Shown: one piece after another, positions 39,493-50,559 of the stretch | Layout of the letters: the number at the start of each line of letters is the position of its first letter | How positions within the stretch are numbered: the stretch's first letter is position 1 | Assembly: GCA_036971615.1 (NCBI GenBank) | Contig: JAYKKR010000009.1 | Span: 744,001 to 808,000, forward strand | Direction: 5' to 3' | DNA length: 64,000 nt | Origin: Amyloporia xantha | Lineage: Eukaryota; Basidiomycota; Agaricomycetes; Polyporales; Adustoporiaceae | The notes under the pieces: generated by a model | Database searches by the model: none | The model's input: the letters and a program-made list of their open reading frames with translations, nothing else | What the model was told of the DNA's origin: nothing | Position numbers and translations under genes: made by a program

Positions 39493-39701
39493 ATGTCTCG
39501 ATTCCGACTCTTCTCCTCATACTCTGCTCGTCCACATCTCAACCGCAGGTCGAAATACTGTAATGGGTATGTTTTCATTGTTCTCATGTCAAGTACGCGA
39601 TACCTACTGTACGAGCAACCACATGGAAGGAATACACTATAAATTGACTGCACAATATAGCTAAGCTACAACTAAATTACAGGTCCACAAGAAAGCAGTA
39701 G
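39493..39701 (+). CDS. Possible 30-residue spliced ORF
   Basis: Exon 39493–39566 starts with ATG and encodes a Ser/Arg-rich stretch (MSRFRLFSSYSARPHLNRR) of mitochondrial-presequence character. It ends at a consensus donor (GTATGT); a likely acceptor at 39682 leads to a short second exon that stops at 39701. It is oriented away from VPS51, so the two could share a promoter. No known family was recognised, and it may equally be part of a non-coding transcript or a longer gene that I failed to splice. Confidence 0.25.
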
Positions 39702-39738
39702 TCATCGCGTGTCTCGTAAGTTCATGATCGTGTTCAGG

Positions 39739-40853
39739 TCAAACAACCGCCCTCTGGTTCGCCCCCCGGTCATTCGCAGGGCGACCGTATCCGCCACTTC
39801 CGGCATAGCCATTGCCACCTCCATTCATGTACGGGTAGTTTGCGCCTCCGTCGTTCACCTCGCCCATCACAGGGCCACCTTCCCCGCTCTGGCGCATCGC
39901 GATCAATCGCTGCTGTGAGAGCTCGCCCTTGTCGACGCCGCGCGACATCCGGAGGTCGTAGTAGAAGGTGAGGAGGAAGAACGTGTACCCAAAGGCGATG
40001 ACCCATTCGATGACAGCTGCAGCGTCCATATTCGCGTTAGCATGAGGCATGAGATACGGTGAATGAAATGACGCTCGGCGCACCTCCAACATCAGGTGTC
40101 GTGTACAGCGTTATCGCGAACACGATGGCAAGTATGATCAGGAGGGCGGCGATGACGCCTTTCGCGATGTAGGCGATTTTCAGTTTGCGGATCTCGACGA
40201 AGTCGTGGCTGATCCAGCGGTACTGCGGTTAATGCTGATCAGGCGAACTCGAAGCAGTATAGGGCCTAACAAGACTCACTTCAATAATAGTAAAGATGGC
40301 ACTGAGGCCTACGCCAACGATAAAAACGAGCAGGAAGATACGATGCAGGCTTGGGTGCCGGCCTGTGTCGAAGATGGACAACAAGATGAGACCTGCCCCT
40401 CCGATGAAGGATCCGAGGACTGCAAGGCTGCCGAACACTCGCTCTCGGCGGCGCATGTTCGGAAGGAGACTGTAGGCGCGCCATGTCAATACCATATACA
40501 CTCGTACGTGCAAAGACGCCACTCACCGCCCAGAATTTCTCAGCCACCGCTCGACCACGAGCGTGAGGAAGAACGAAACGCCCGTGATGCAACAGCACAC
40601 GATGAAGAGGGGCTTCAGGTAGCTCGCGCCAATATCCGAGATGTACGCGATCTTCCCCTGCTGCGTGACATATTTTGGCCGGCCAGTCGCGAGCCATGTA
40701 ATCAGCATGGCGAGGAGAGTTCCTGCGTGCAATGGTCTATCGTCAGATTACGCAGCAGAGATCTCGCCGCGCACGACACTCACCCGACCAAATGAAAGCT
40801 CCAAAAAGTGGCACCCATGCGTAGAGCCAGTAGCGGTGTTGGTACGGTGCCAT
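39739..40853 (-). CDS. Frag1/DRAM/Sfk1-family membrane protein
   Basis: Five exons (40853–40784, 40722–40527, 40469–40280, 40222–40084, 40016–39739) give 290 residues. Six or so membrane helices are visible, for example FGAFIWSGTLLAMLITWLAT, PLFIVCCCITGVSFFLTLVV and IAALLIILAIVFAITLY. The family signature region includes the conserved loop GKIAYISDIGA after the first helices. Yeast Sfk1 and its relatives help keep lipid asymmetry and phosphoinositide signalling at the plasma membrane; animal DRAM proteins act at lysosomes. The Gly/Asn-rich cytoplasmic tail is low complexity. Family membership is well supported; the exact role is inferred. Confidence 0.82.
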
Positions 40854-41407
40854 GTTTTGGTGAATCTGCAGTGGCGAGTCGTGATAACTTACAGGCGAGG
40901 GCTTGGAGGGCGAGTGGGGTGGAGGACTAGATGGGTATACTGTACGTTGAGGAGCGGACTGAAAGCTTGCAGGAGGGAGCACACGAGCCTCGAACGACGA
41001 CTCGGATAAGATGGCATGGCGAGGGACGCACGGAGGTTTTAGCTGACGAGTATCCGCAGTCTCGATCAATACGCACTCCGTACTGACGTCAGGCCGGCCA
41101 TAGGCCGGCCCCTCACATATCCACCAAGGCATCGCATCGCACCGCGCCTGGCGCGCCAAGAGCCTGTGGGGTTGCGCATATGGTATATGTGCACGAGAAT
41201 AGTATACGTAGTATTACGTACACACCGAATAGAATCCAAAGTGGGCAGAAGATACGAAATAATATATCGAGAGGAACGGAAATGGGGATAGTACTACAGC
41301 ATGTAATGACACAATATATCGGATCCACGACGCAATCACTGTCCGTCCTCTAACACGTCTCCCATGGGTAATAAAACACTAATTAGCACGGATATCCCTG
41401 CAGAATA
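40854..41407. other. Intergenic, no gene seen
   Basis: About 550 bp between the Sfk1-like start and the 3' end of the FrnE-like gene, both on the minus strand. An 8-bp palindrome GGCCGGCC occurs twice near 41092–41109. No gene or RNA was recognised. Confidence 0.45.
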
Positions 41408-42389
41408 CTAAACTGAGCATACTGGACCTGCAGGAACATTAGACAAAGGCGCCGCTTTCTCGGTCTGCGCGAGCTTCTTGAAGATCTGCAGTCACGCACC
41501 CAGCCTTAATCAGAATGGGGGTTAGAGCGGGCGAGAGCTGTGCAGCGTACCTGAATGTACACGTCCGCCGTCTGTCCACCGATGACCGCCCACCTGCCCT
41601 CGATGATAGTGAACGGGACGCCAGTGACACCCTTTTTACGGGCCTCCGCCATCATGTTGACCACCTCGTCTCGACATTCGTCCGACTCGAGAAACTTGAC
41701 GGCCTATAATTCCAATAGCAGCAAGTCAGGCGTGTAGCTCGCTGTTCTAGGCTCGAATTAGGATATACGAGCGCACCTCTTCCTTTGTCATCAGACCACT
41801 CTCTTGTGCAATCTGGCCGAGGACCTCAAAGTCGCCAACGTTCTTGGCCTCTTCGAAGTAGGCTTTATGGATTTGGTTCAGGAGAGCCTCCTGCATAGCC
41901 TGGCCACCCATCTTGAGAGCCTTGAGGCTGAGTCGGTGAGCGCGGATGGTCTGAGTGATGGTACCCTCGTAGTTGCTGGAAACAGTCGGTTAAGCGTCAG
42001 CATTCTATGAGCCATTCTATGAGAACCCTGCTGAATCGTGACTCACATGTTGAGGCCAAGCTGAGTGGCTCGGGCAGTGACCATCTGTTCCGACATCGCG
42101 AACTTGTCCTTTCCGAACCGGTTGAGGTACCATTCCCGCTTGACCAACGCCTGGTCTTCCGGCAACGACGGCTGGAGCTGATAAGGCCTGTGTTCCACCT
42201 TGATGCTGAGCGGCAAATCCTGCACGGCTTCTATCGCGCGTTTCAATTCCTTCTCCCCGATGTAGCACCAGGGGCAGATCTGCACGAACAACTCCCTCAG
42301 TTCCCCGTTCCCGGGTGCGGAGAGACGAACAGAGCACGCACCAGGTCACCGATGACGACGAGGTTCACTACCCGCTGCATGGCGGACAT
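41408..42389 (-). CDS. FrnE/DsbA-family thioredoxin-like oxidoreductase
   Basis: Five exons (42389–42342, 42279–42047, 41975–41777, 41703–41551, 41485–41408) give 236 residues. The first intron falls directly before the active-site motif: after splicing, residues 17–25 read ICPWCYIGE, with the CxxC pair at Cys18 and Cys21. The helical insertion and the C-terminal cis-Pro loop (KKGVTGVPFTII) match the FrnE/2-hydroxychromene-2-carboxylate isomerase branch of DsbA-like proteins. Such proteins are cytosolic disulfide oxidoreductases or glutathione-dependent isomerases. The start at 42389 is the upstream of two in-frame ATGs three codons apart. Confidence 0.88.
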
Positions 42390-44286
42390 GCGCTGCTCTC
42401 ACCGAGTGGGCGTGGGCGTGTGTTGCAATAAGTGTGGTTCGGACGAGTCTGATGAGCGCTATTGGCGGCGTTTGGGCGGGTGGACGAGATGTCGCTGGAA
42501 AGCGTTTGGATAAGAGTGTCCGGTACAGAAAGGAGCGTTGTACACACAGCGAGAGGGACACAGAGAGCGGATAGGGTAAGCGGGCAGGGTATAAGACTGT
42601 CTTTACAAATAGTCTTCCCGGATTGGTCACGGCATTGGTGAGCACTGCGTGGAAGCGCCCATTCATGCCGTCACGTGTACCGATCGTACCGGCTCTTTGA
42701 CTGCAATGCTCCCGAGTTCGCGCAAGCGCCGGCTTCTGATGCCGGCGAGTCTGCACGGTCAAATACACTGCTCGTCTGAGCAACAGTGGTCCCTAGCCTT
42801 GCTCAATCCTGACCTGACCCTCTTCGGTCAGCCTTGCAGCCATACACTGACGATCCCCTTCCCGCGAAGAACGTGTCAGCGGCGTTGGTGCCGGCCCTTT
42901 CATCATTCTAGCTGCGTAAGCGCCATGATGGACGGATGTTCTCAAGCTTCCAAATTGAATGCTATCGAAGACTCTCCTTGCAATAGACGACGGTCGTGCA
43001 GCCACCTCCATGGGTACAGTGGAAAGCAATAGCACCTTGGTGTGTGTCACTATACGCAGGTTCCGAGGTATCGGGCTTTCTTTACTATTCCATTCGGTCA
43101 CTTCGCCTCACAGCCGCCGGGCCCGGTGCGATACATAATATCGCAATCACACGTCAGTACTCCTGGCAATCTGGGCTTACTGACCAAAGCACCGTGTAGG
43201 ACGATAGCGGACGGTCTCACTGCGGCATGGGCCACTGGCAGCCCACCACCCCGGGTGCCGGTGTGAACCGCTCGCCTGCACGGCACCGCGTTGGCTCTCA
43301 TACGCACCACGCAGGTCAGCAAATCGGTCGCTGAATGACTTGACAACGCCCTTGACGCCGCCGCCGATTCATAATACACGCTTTTGTGGCTCTTCACCCA
43401 TCATTCCATGGACGTCGCCTTTGTGTACGTCTCAGGCTCGGCTTGCTCTCAAGCTACGATGCCTGCCAAGACACGCACGCTGGATCCGGAAAGACACACG
43501 CGAATCTCACCATCTCCCTCGTACCACACATCTCACCACTCGGGAGCCGGCTGATCCTGTGAACTCGGCAGCTCGCTGGCAGAGCTACAGCCGCCGTCCC
43601 GGACACTGAGCGCTCTTGTGTAGTTCAAGTCAGTGATTCGTCATTGCCATCGTCCGAGCCCAGGGCTGCAGTATTATCTTGTGGGGGCCGGTACGACTTT
43701 CGTTCTTTCCGCACAGCCTATCGGACCCTTGCCTCTCAGCCGCTAGCTTGTCTCCTGCTGCGGCATCTTCCAAATATTGCATTACTTAGTACCCCCGAGA
43801 ACTTCGATGGGGGCTGCATGCGTTTGGACGTCGCGGTCCAAGTCATCAATCGTCGTGCTACTGCCCTGCACCTACTGTCTACGTAGGGCGCTGACCTCGC
43901 GGACAATAAATAGAGAGAAAAAATATCCTTATGCTGGCAGAATATCCTATGCTGTCTACTGGCTGTCGTGGCTGACAATAACAATTGCACAACTGATGAC
44001 AAGCAATCAGGCGGCCGGTGGCTATACCGACTATGATGATAGATTTCAAAATCAATACTTTCACAGTAAGTTATGTCGCCCGAAGGGCAGGATGATGGGC
44101 AAATCATTGATTATGTTCCACGTAATCATATAAGATATATACAGACTTCAGACACTGCCGATATGGCCTGTATGCGGTTGGATATGGTACCTGACCAGAA
44201 GAGTCCGTATAAGAATATGTAACAGATACGCTAATGTAATATATGTGATGTGCCAGAATTGTATCCGAAGACTTACGAGAGCAACA
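42390..44286. other. Long intergenic region, no gene supported
   Basis: About 1.9 kb. Several open frames of 80–145 codons exist on both strands, but none shows domains, family composition or convincing introns. It holds the FrnE-like promoter at its left end and the 3' end of the FunK1 gene at its right. The base composition changes from GC-rich (42.4–43.8 kb) to AT-rich (43.9–44.3 kb). Confidence 0.5.
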
Positions 44287-46933
44287 TCAGAACAGGTGAA
44301 ATAACTCACCGGGAGCAGGGTGGATCGGGACTGTCCTTTCACTGCCCTTCTTGGCGTCAGCAATACGGACGCTCTTCCGCAGGCCAGTCGCAGGGCCGGA
44401 CGAGGCCTGTCCGTCTTGTGTCCTCTGCGCCTTTGTCCCCGACTTTTCACTGGACCCTTGGGTTCTTGACTTTCGTTGCCTCATCCGTTTTTGCTTAGGG
44501 ATCTTGATTTGATCTGGCTCTGCAACGACAGGGGACTCAGTCTTGTCTCCCGTATCAACGCGCTTGCCTTTCCCTTGCACTTGTCCACTTGCTCCTGGGA
44601 GCACACGGTCTGGTCGACGAGCTAGGAGGGGATGGACACGTGTTTCTTGTTTCTTCGATATGACAAAATCTCCGATAATTGTGTCTTCTGGCAGCATGTT
44701 TGAGATTGTGAGGTAAGTGGAGGCCATCAGTGGGTGTGGTCCGTCGGCAGCAGTGTCAGGTATAGCTTGAGGATCCTTCTCGACTTCCCTGTAGCGTCGA
44801 CAAAGGGCTGCTCGTATTAACTCGGTTTTCTTGACGGCCTGTTGGATAAGATCATGAAGAGTACGAATGTTACGAGTAAGAGTTCCGGACTGCAAGGCCT
44901 GAAATCGGGAGGATCTAGAATAGAACAAGCCGTCGGCAACTTGCATTTGGGGAGTTTGATCATACGACTGGGGGGATTCTCCGATACAGACGATGCCTTT
45001 GTTGAATGTGAAAAAATTTGCAATCCACCAGATGGACTCTAGGTCATGGAGGGAATTGTATCGAAATGCCGGATAAGTCACGCCCGACGAAAATTCATCG
45101 TCGTTGGCATCGACAAGAGCCTCGGGCGGCACAAAAAGATACATTCGAGATTCAACTTCGCATGCGATGAAATCGGCAGTTCCCTGAAGTGGTGACATAC
45201 ATATTGACGGAACAGCGACATTCAACTCAAGCGGTATACGCACAGTCTGAATTTCATGTCCCTTTATATCATCCATCCTTCTTGCGAACTCGAGATCCGA
45301 TAGCTTGATTCCACCATCATAAATGAGAAGATTCCCGGTGCTGACATCGCTGTGTACCCATCCGCGTTCATGTAAGCCTTGCAATGCTATTATGCGTATT
45401 TTTCAAACGCCATAGGACGGGCCGCAGAGATGGAAACCTACATACCTCGAGTCGCCTTGGACAAAATTCTGTAGATATTGTTCAGCTGATCAAGGCTGTG
45501 GAGTGGTTGGCAGACTTCCGCAAAAGCGATCCGGTAATGGGTCTTCAAGGAATAATAGTGAGCAGGCAGCTTCAAGACCATCCATCGTCGCTGCTCAACC
45601 GGTGACACATGACTACCAGGACCTGTCGGGGTAGGGTAAGGAGGGTCATCGGCCGGGGCCGCATCCGGCAACTCGGTCTCAACATCAAAGTCGAGAAGCA
45701 GCTCCTCCCACTGTCCGCCATTCCTTGTGACAGGCAAATGAGTGTCATCGCGCTCGCCGTGCTCGAGATACACGTCCCCGTGACATACAATGGTCAAGAG
45801 GCAGTCGTGGAATTCCTTATCGTCCGGAGGGCCCGATTGTCGGATTTGGCGCATGATATCTCCCTCCCTGGGGCGGTCAGTGTCGATCCAGCAGTCCTTC
45901 AAAACGAGATATTCTCCACATGGATCGCCATTCACTAGCCTCTTGACCTTCCATACCCTGGTCCCACGTCCCCGCAAAGGATTCGCGCCGATATCCGACA
46001 ACATTTCCATAGTGCGATACTTAACTTCCTCACCATTCGCGGTCCGCATAGTGATGTCGTAGCGAGGCTGAGCATTTCCATCCGATGCGGTATCCTTGAC
46101 ACGTTCCATGGTGGGATCCCATCCGACCTCGTCCTTCTCTGCGTACATGAACCTCAGAAACAAGTGAACCATTATATGGCAGTCCTGTAAACACTGTCGT
46201 GAGAACAGATCGAGTCGCCCATTTTTGACATTACATACCGTGATGAAGTTGAATGGCTCACTGACGAGAGCACCACCGCGACTGCAGAACCAGAATCTCG
46301 CCTCCGTGTCCTCGATGGTCAACCCATACGTAAATCGTCGACATGGGTCCTCGCGCATGCACTGGTGCATGCTCCACGCAACCTTGATCATATCCTGCCA
46401 ATGTCGAGTGTCAGATCGATGTATCAAGTAAGCAACGCCACACTCACGTCGTGTCTGTTCTTCTGATTGTTGTGTAGCTTATATTCAGCAGAAAGAGCAA
46501 CGTCACACCAGCGAATTTTACCGTCTTGCACTGCTGAAACCAGGTAGCCGTCGGGACGGGAAGTAGACACTCTGTTTTCGCTCGCAGGCGTTCCATTTGG
46601 GTTGTTCTTGAAGTCAAGAAGTTTCTCGTACTTTCCATCTAATCCGCTTGCTGTACATATCGCTTCGGCTATTTTCTCGAGCGGTTTGAACGTGGTATCT
46701 TCATGTCCGCCGGTCTGAGAGGGATCTTTTGCGAACCATCTCCATCGGCCGTTCTTTATCGCAGGCGTCTTGCCCTCTTTCAGTTTCCTTAAAATCTTTC
46801 TGACGTTCATACCGTGACGGAATGGAGGTAACACCTCGGAAAGGATTTGTTTGACGGAATACTGAGGAATGCTTGAGCCGAAGTCTCTCATGAGAGCTTC
46901 GCGGCCTTTCGTGAGCCCACCCGCAGAGCACAT
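44287..46933 (-). CDS. FunK1-type fungal protein kinase
   Basis: Five exons (46933–46448, 46394–46239, 46184–45446, 45386–45244, 45183–44287) give 806 residues. The middle and C-terminal parts carry the fungal-specific kinase fold expanded in agaricomycetes: RVWKVKRLVNG with the likely ATP-binding lysine, then the catalytic loop HSDVSTGNLL (Asp474), IKLSDLEFARR in place of DFG (Asp491), GTADFIACEV of the activation segment and LHDLESIWWIANFF. The catalytic HRD Arg is Ser, and the metal-binding DFG is DLE, as often seen in this family. A basic tail of ~100 residues contains KQKRMRQRKS, suggesting nuclear location. Biological role is unknown. Confidence 0.85.
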
Positions 46934-47350
46934 TGTAGTGTCGACAAACTTGATAATGGCGGGTGTATCCGGCTGTAGATGAATTCGCAGTTGACCGGAG
47001 CGAGGAGGAGTGACAGGCGGGAGATGAAGTAGAAGAGCTCAAAGGGGCAACGGGAGGAGCACTAGGAGAAGTGGAAGTCAATGATGATTGAGACACATCT
47101 CGCGCACCTTGTTTATATGTGTAAAATAAGTGTGGCTTGGGTGTTATGGACGCAATGTGGCCTTGCACAAAGAACCAAGAGACTGTTGAATACGATCTGC
47201 AGCCACGGCAACATGGCCCAGCCGCGGACGTTGACCGCCACAATTCGATGATGGATCATCTGCATCAACCGGCGATCATGAGATTTGGTTCAAGCTACAT
47301 ATTAGTGGTCTCGTACCCAGACTTTTTATGCCGTACCCTACCACCGCGGA

Positions 47351-47497
47351 TAAGGCCCTACTCGGCTGCGCGGCTTTGCGAGACCGGCCCTGCCAAATTG
47401 AAAGCGGACGCTTGGAGTCTGGCGGATGCCGTGAAAGCGTCCGCTTTCAATTTGGCAGGGCCGGTCTTCCCAAGCCGCGCAGCCGAGTAGGCCCTAA
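47351..47497. repeat. Foldback element: 63-bp inverted repeat with 21-nt loop
   Basis: Arms 47351–47413 and 47435–47497 are complementary at about 58 of 63 positions, with an uninterrupted perfect part of over 30 bp next to the loop (including CCTGCCAAATTGAAAGCGG). Transcribed RNA would form a long, very stable hairpin. It resembles a short MITE-like or solo foldback element. No clear target-site duplication longer than 2 bp is visible. The reading frames across it are symmetric by-products of the palindrome. Confidence 0.85.
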
Positions 47498-47968
47498 GAC
47501 ATATTAATATTAGACACTTCTCGCAATTCCGGACGCCCGTATGGACCAATCGGAACGCACCGTTGGTCGCTAAAAGCGGGAATGTGTGAGGCCAGATGGA
47601 ATTACCAAAAGATTGATGGTGATTATGACATCAAGCCATAGATTCCTCCTTGACGCCCCATCCGATAGAATCTCAGCGGTTTGGTTTTATAACAATAGGA
47701 ACTTGAAGCAGTGAAGAGATTTTGAGGGAGGTCATGACCGACACCAGCAAGGTTGAATCTACGCTCAACTCACGGGCTGAAGTTCGAGTCCTGGGGCCTT
47801 TCCCCGCGTCGCCTTGTCTTCCGTAGGCAGACTCTAATTATTGTTATTTTACCGTGACGGAGGGAGGGGAGGATGGTAACAATATATGCGTCGCAGCATT
47901 CCCTGTCGCTTTTTATCTCCCCACTTCGCCGCTGCATGTGGTGTGTTGGGGGAGGTCACACTTTGGCA
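47498..47968. other. Intergenic between the foldback element and tRNA-Ser
   Basis: About 470 bp with no gene seen. Confidence 0.5.
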
Positions 47969-48059
47969 GGCGCTATAGCCAAGTGGTTACGGCGACAGAT
48001 TCGAATGAAGTACTATCTGTTCCCCTTGTGGGACGTAGGTTCGAATCCTGCTGGCGTCG
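47969..48059 (+). tRNA. tRNA-Ser(CGA) with a short intron
   Basis: A full cloverleaf can be folded: acceptor stem GGCGCTA/TGGCGTC, D-arm GCC/GGC, anticodon stem ACAGA/TCTGT with loop TTCGAAA after removal of a 9-nt intron (TGAAGTACT) placed just 3' of the anticodon, a long variable arm (TCCCC/GGGA) typical of serine tRNAs, and T-arm GTAGG–TTCGAAT–CCTGC. The anticodon CGA reads the serine codon UCG. Confidence 0.88.
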
Positions 48060-48780
48060 AATAGAGATCTTTCGTTACCTGTACATGTTCTTATGTGGCA
48101 ACAGAATGTTTTTTCCCAATGTTCCTGAGCAGTCGGCCTTCAGAGACCTCAGACCTCAACAGTGCACGTTTTTACTATTTTCAATGAGATCAAGCACCAA
48201 GCATGACTCGTACTACTAGTGGAGTGCTCAGAGTACAATTTCCATCACATCATTATTATCATATCATTTCAAAGAGTATCAATCAATCTCAAAGCGTTCT
48301 GGGACACTTCAATCCGATTATTATGAAACTTGCAGCAAATGAAACTTGAAAGCCACGGTTAACACACTTCAAGACACGGTTCATTAGTCAGCACGATTTA
48401 CGGGTAGCTTTGATCATCATTACATGGTGCCCAATGCCAATATTTAACTAGTGGGCTTTCCAACGGTACCGGTGGCTTCACCAGGTAGCGCGTTCGCTCT
48501 TTGCCAGTGCGTATCTGCTGGTCGCCCGTAGTCGCCGACTCGGGCCGTGTCACCGGACCAGTCTATTTTTCAAGGCTGACAACAGCATCTACTATCCAGT
48601 GGATCTCGAGAGTGGCGAGCCCCGACTGACAGTAAGTGGTCTCTAACTTGTCTTCGCTCTAAATCTGACAAGTTATTGTGCGTCACGTCTGAAGCACCAC
48701 TGCAACATTACGGAGATATTGTACGTCGTAATCATGACCATACTGATCCAGCTCATTCCTGAGTCACACACAGACGAGAT
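48060..48780. other. Intergenic upstream of the F-box gene
   Basis: About 720 bp with no gene seen. The tRNA-Ser terminator signal (TTTTTT) is present at 48110–48115. Confidence 0.45.
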
Positions 48781-50559
48781 ATGTCTGGAAGTGCTTTCTC
48801 CACTTCCGTAGCACTGCAGCGCGAACACATCAAACACGAAATTGCCGCTCTTCATGAATCGATCAGGCAGCGGAAGACTCGATGGAATACACTTGCTTCC
48901 ATATCTATTCTTCCTCCGGAGATCCTTGCGGAGATCTTCATCTACGCCTCCTTTCAAATCGAATACTGTTACGACCGATCCCGCGCACATACTCACGCCC
49001 GATACCGCTGGATCAAAGTCTCGCAAATATGCAAACATTGGCGTGAAATTGCCTTAGCATCCCCGTCGCTCTGGACTGGTATAGTCATCTCGTCACGTAT
49101 GGAGTTAATTTCCCTTCTGCTGGAACGCTCGAAGCAGGCTCCCCTTCGGATCGATATCGAAGACGCGTCCAACATGAAGCAGGCATGCGAGGTCGTGCTC
49201 AAGGAAACACACCGCATACAAAGCCTCCACATTTGCATTCCCATGTCCGCTCTGAGGAACCTAGTCGACCAAATAAAAGGGCCACTTCCCCTTCTTGAGA
49301 CCTTCACCGTCATTGTGTATGATAGTCGACAGCAGATCCTGGAGTCGCTATCAGCCATCCTCCAGTGTCATCAGACACCGCGCTTGTGTCGGCTCGAGAT
49401 CAGTTGGCATATTCTTCGTTGGAATTGCCTAACCTCCATGACACTGAAGCATCTTAAAGTCCACTGCCCAAGTCAGATGTTGTTGGATCCAGTGGATTTC
49501 TTCGATACATTGGAGAAACTTCCTCTCTTGGAAAGCGTTGATCTAGGATATTTGGATGAGGACCTCACACCAGTCACTCCACTCATCAGGGTAATCACCT
49601 TACCCCGCTTGCGATCCATAGAAATCATGGCACCCATACATAATTGTATCGACATCTTCAATCATCTGTCCCTGCCGAAGCTCTCGACTATCAGTATGTT
49701 TTGCCACGGCAAAGGTGATGGTGCTGCCCTTGCTCGGTCTCTTGCGGATAAGATGACTAGTTTCGAGGAACCACGCACTCTCCGCATGGACCATTCGTCC
49801 CGAACAATCACGATAGCCGCGTACACCATTGTGACTCCAGATTCGAGAGTACACATTCAAAATGCATATCCCCCGGCCACCATTTACCTCAGTTTTGATG
49901 ACCGTTCTTGGACGAATGCGATACTAGATATTCTTCCGCTCGCTGGCATGTGCTCTGCGGTATTTGAGGGCGAAGTATTCGACTCGAAGGAAGAGTGGCT
50001 GGTTGTTTTTGAACGGTTACAGAACCTCGAAGTGTTGCACGTCGACCAAGATCGGGGCTCCGATGATCTCCCTGAAGCACTCAGGCACCGCAAAAGCGAA
50101 TTAAACACAGGAGGAGAGGAACAACCTGAATACACCTACCCCCTTCCGAATTTGCGCATGCTCAGACTAAGCAAAGTGCACTTCGCCGACAGTGGTACAT
50201 ACAAGAAGGGACGTCTCGGTAAATTTGGAAATGCTCTGCAAGACTGCTTGATTGAACGCTACGAGTATGGAGCGGAGATACAAAATTTGGATTTGATCCG
50301 TTGCAAGAATTTAGATTGGAGTGGGATTCATAAGCTCTTCGAGATTATTGGGTACGGATTACGCTGGGACAGGAATATTTCTCGCACCAATTACTCGCAT
50401 GAGGAAAAGGAAGAGGAAGTGAAGGATGAAGACGAGGTTGAAGACGAGGTTGAGGTTGAAGATGAAGAGGTAACTGAAGACGAAGAAGAGGTTGCAGACG
50501 AGAATGAGGTTGCAGACGAGGACGAGGAGGGCGAAGACGAAGACGAGAATCAAATGTGA
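48781..50559 (+). CDS. F-box protein with acidic C-terminal tail
   Basis: A single-exon gene of 592 residues. A short coiled-coil N-terminus (REHIKHEIAALHESIRQRK) precedes a typical basidiomycete F-box: ILPPEILAEIFIYAS, then WIKVSQICKHWREIALASPSLWTGI. The following ~400 residues have leucine-rich-repeat-like spacing. The last ~50 residues are almost only Glu, Asp and Val, encoded by a GA-rich imperfect repeat (50398–50556). F-box proteins of this kind serve as substrate receptors of SCF ubiquitin ligases, but many in agaricomycetes are of unknown function. It is not closely related to the duplicated F-box-like genes at 4.9 and 11.5 kb. Confidence 0.85.
   Translation: MSGSAFSTSVALQREHIKHEIAALHESIRQRKTRWNTLASISILPPEILAEIFIYASFQIEYCYDRSRAHTHARYRWIKVSQICKHWREIALASPSLWTGIVISSRMELISLLLERSKQAPLRIDIEDASNMKQACEVVLKETHRIQSLHICIPMSALRNLVDQIKGPLPLLETFTVIVYDSRQQILESLSAILQCHQTPRLCRLEISWHILRWNCLTSMTLKHLKVHCPSQMLLDPVDFFDTLEKLPLLESVDLGYLDEDLTPVTPLIRVITLPRLRSIEIMAPIHNCIDIFNHLSLPKLSTISMFCHGKGDGAALARSLADKMTSFEEPRTLRMDHSSRTITIAAYTIVTPDSRVHIQNAYPPATIYLSFDDRSWTNAILDILPLAGMCSAVFEGEVFDSKEEWLVVFERLQNLEVLHVDQDRGSDDLPEALRHRKSELNTGGEEQPEYTYPLPNLRMLRLSKVHFADSGTYKKGRLGKFGNALQDCLIERYEYGAEIQNLDLIRCKNLDWSGIHKLFEIIGYGLRWDRNISRTNYSHEEKEEEVKDEDEVEDEVEVEDEEVTEDEEEVADENEVADEDEEGEDEDENQM

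Noticed and set aside
42346..43400. Open frames of 100–145 codons in the 42.4–43.4 kb region
   Set aside because: The region is GC-rich, so stops are rare by chance. None has family features or plausible introns, and several overlap each other on both strands.
47137..47549. Open frames of 117 and 63 codons on opposite strands around the foldback element
   Set aside because: They read through the palindrome and give near-identical mirrored peptides. They are products of the inverted repeat, not genes.
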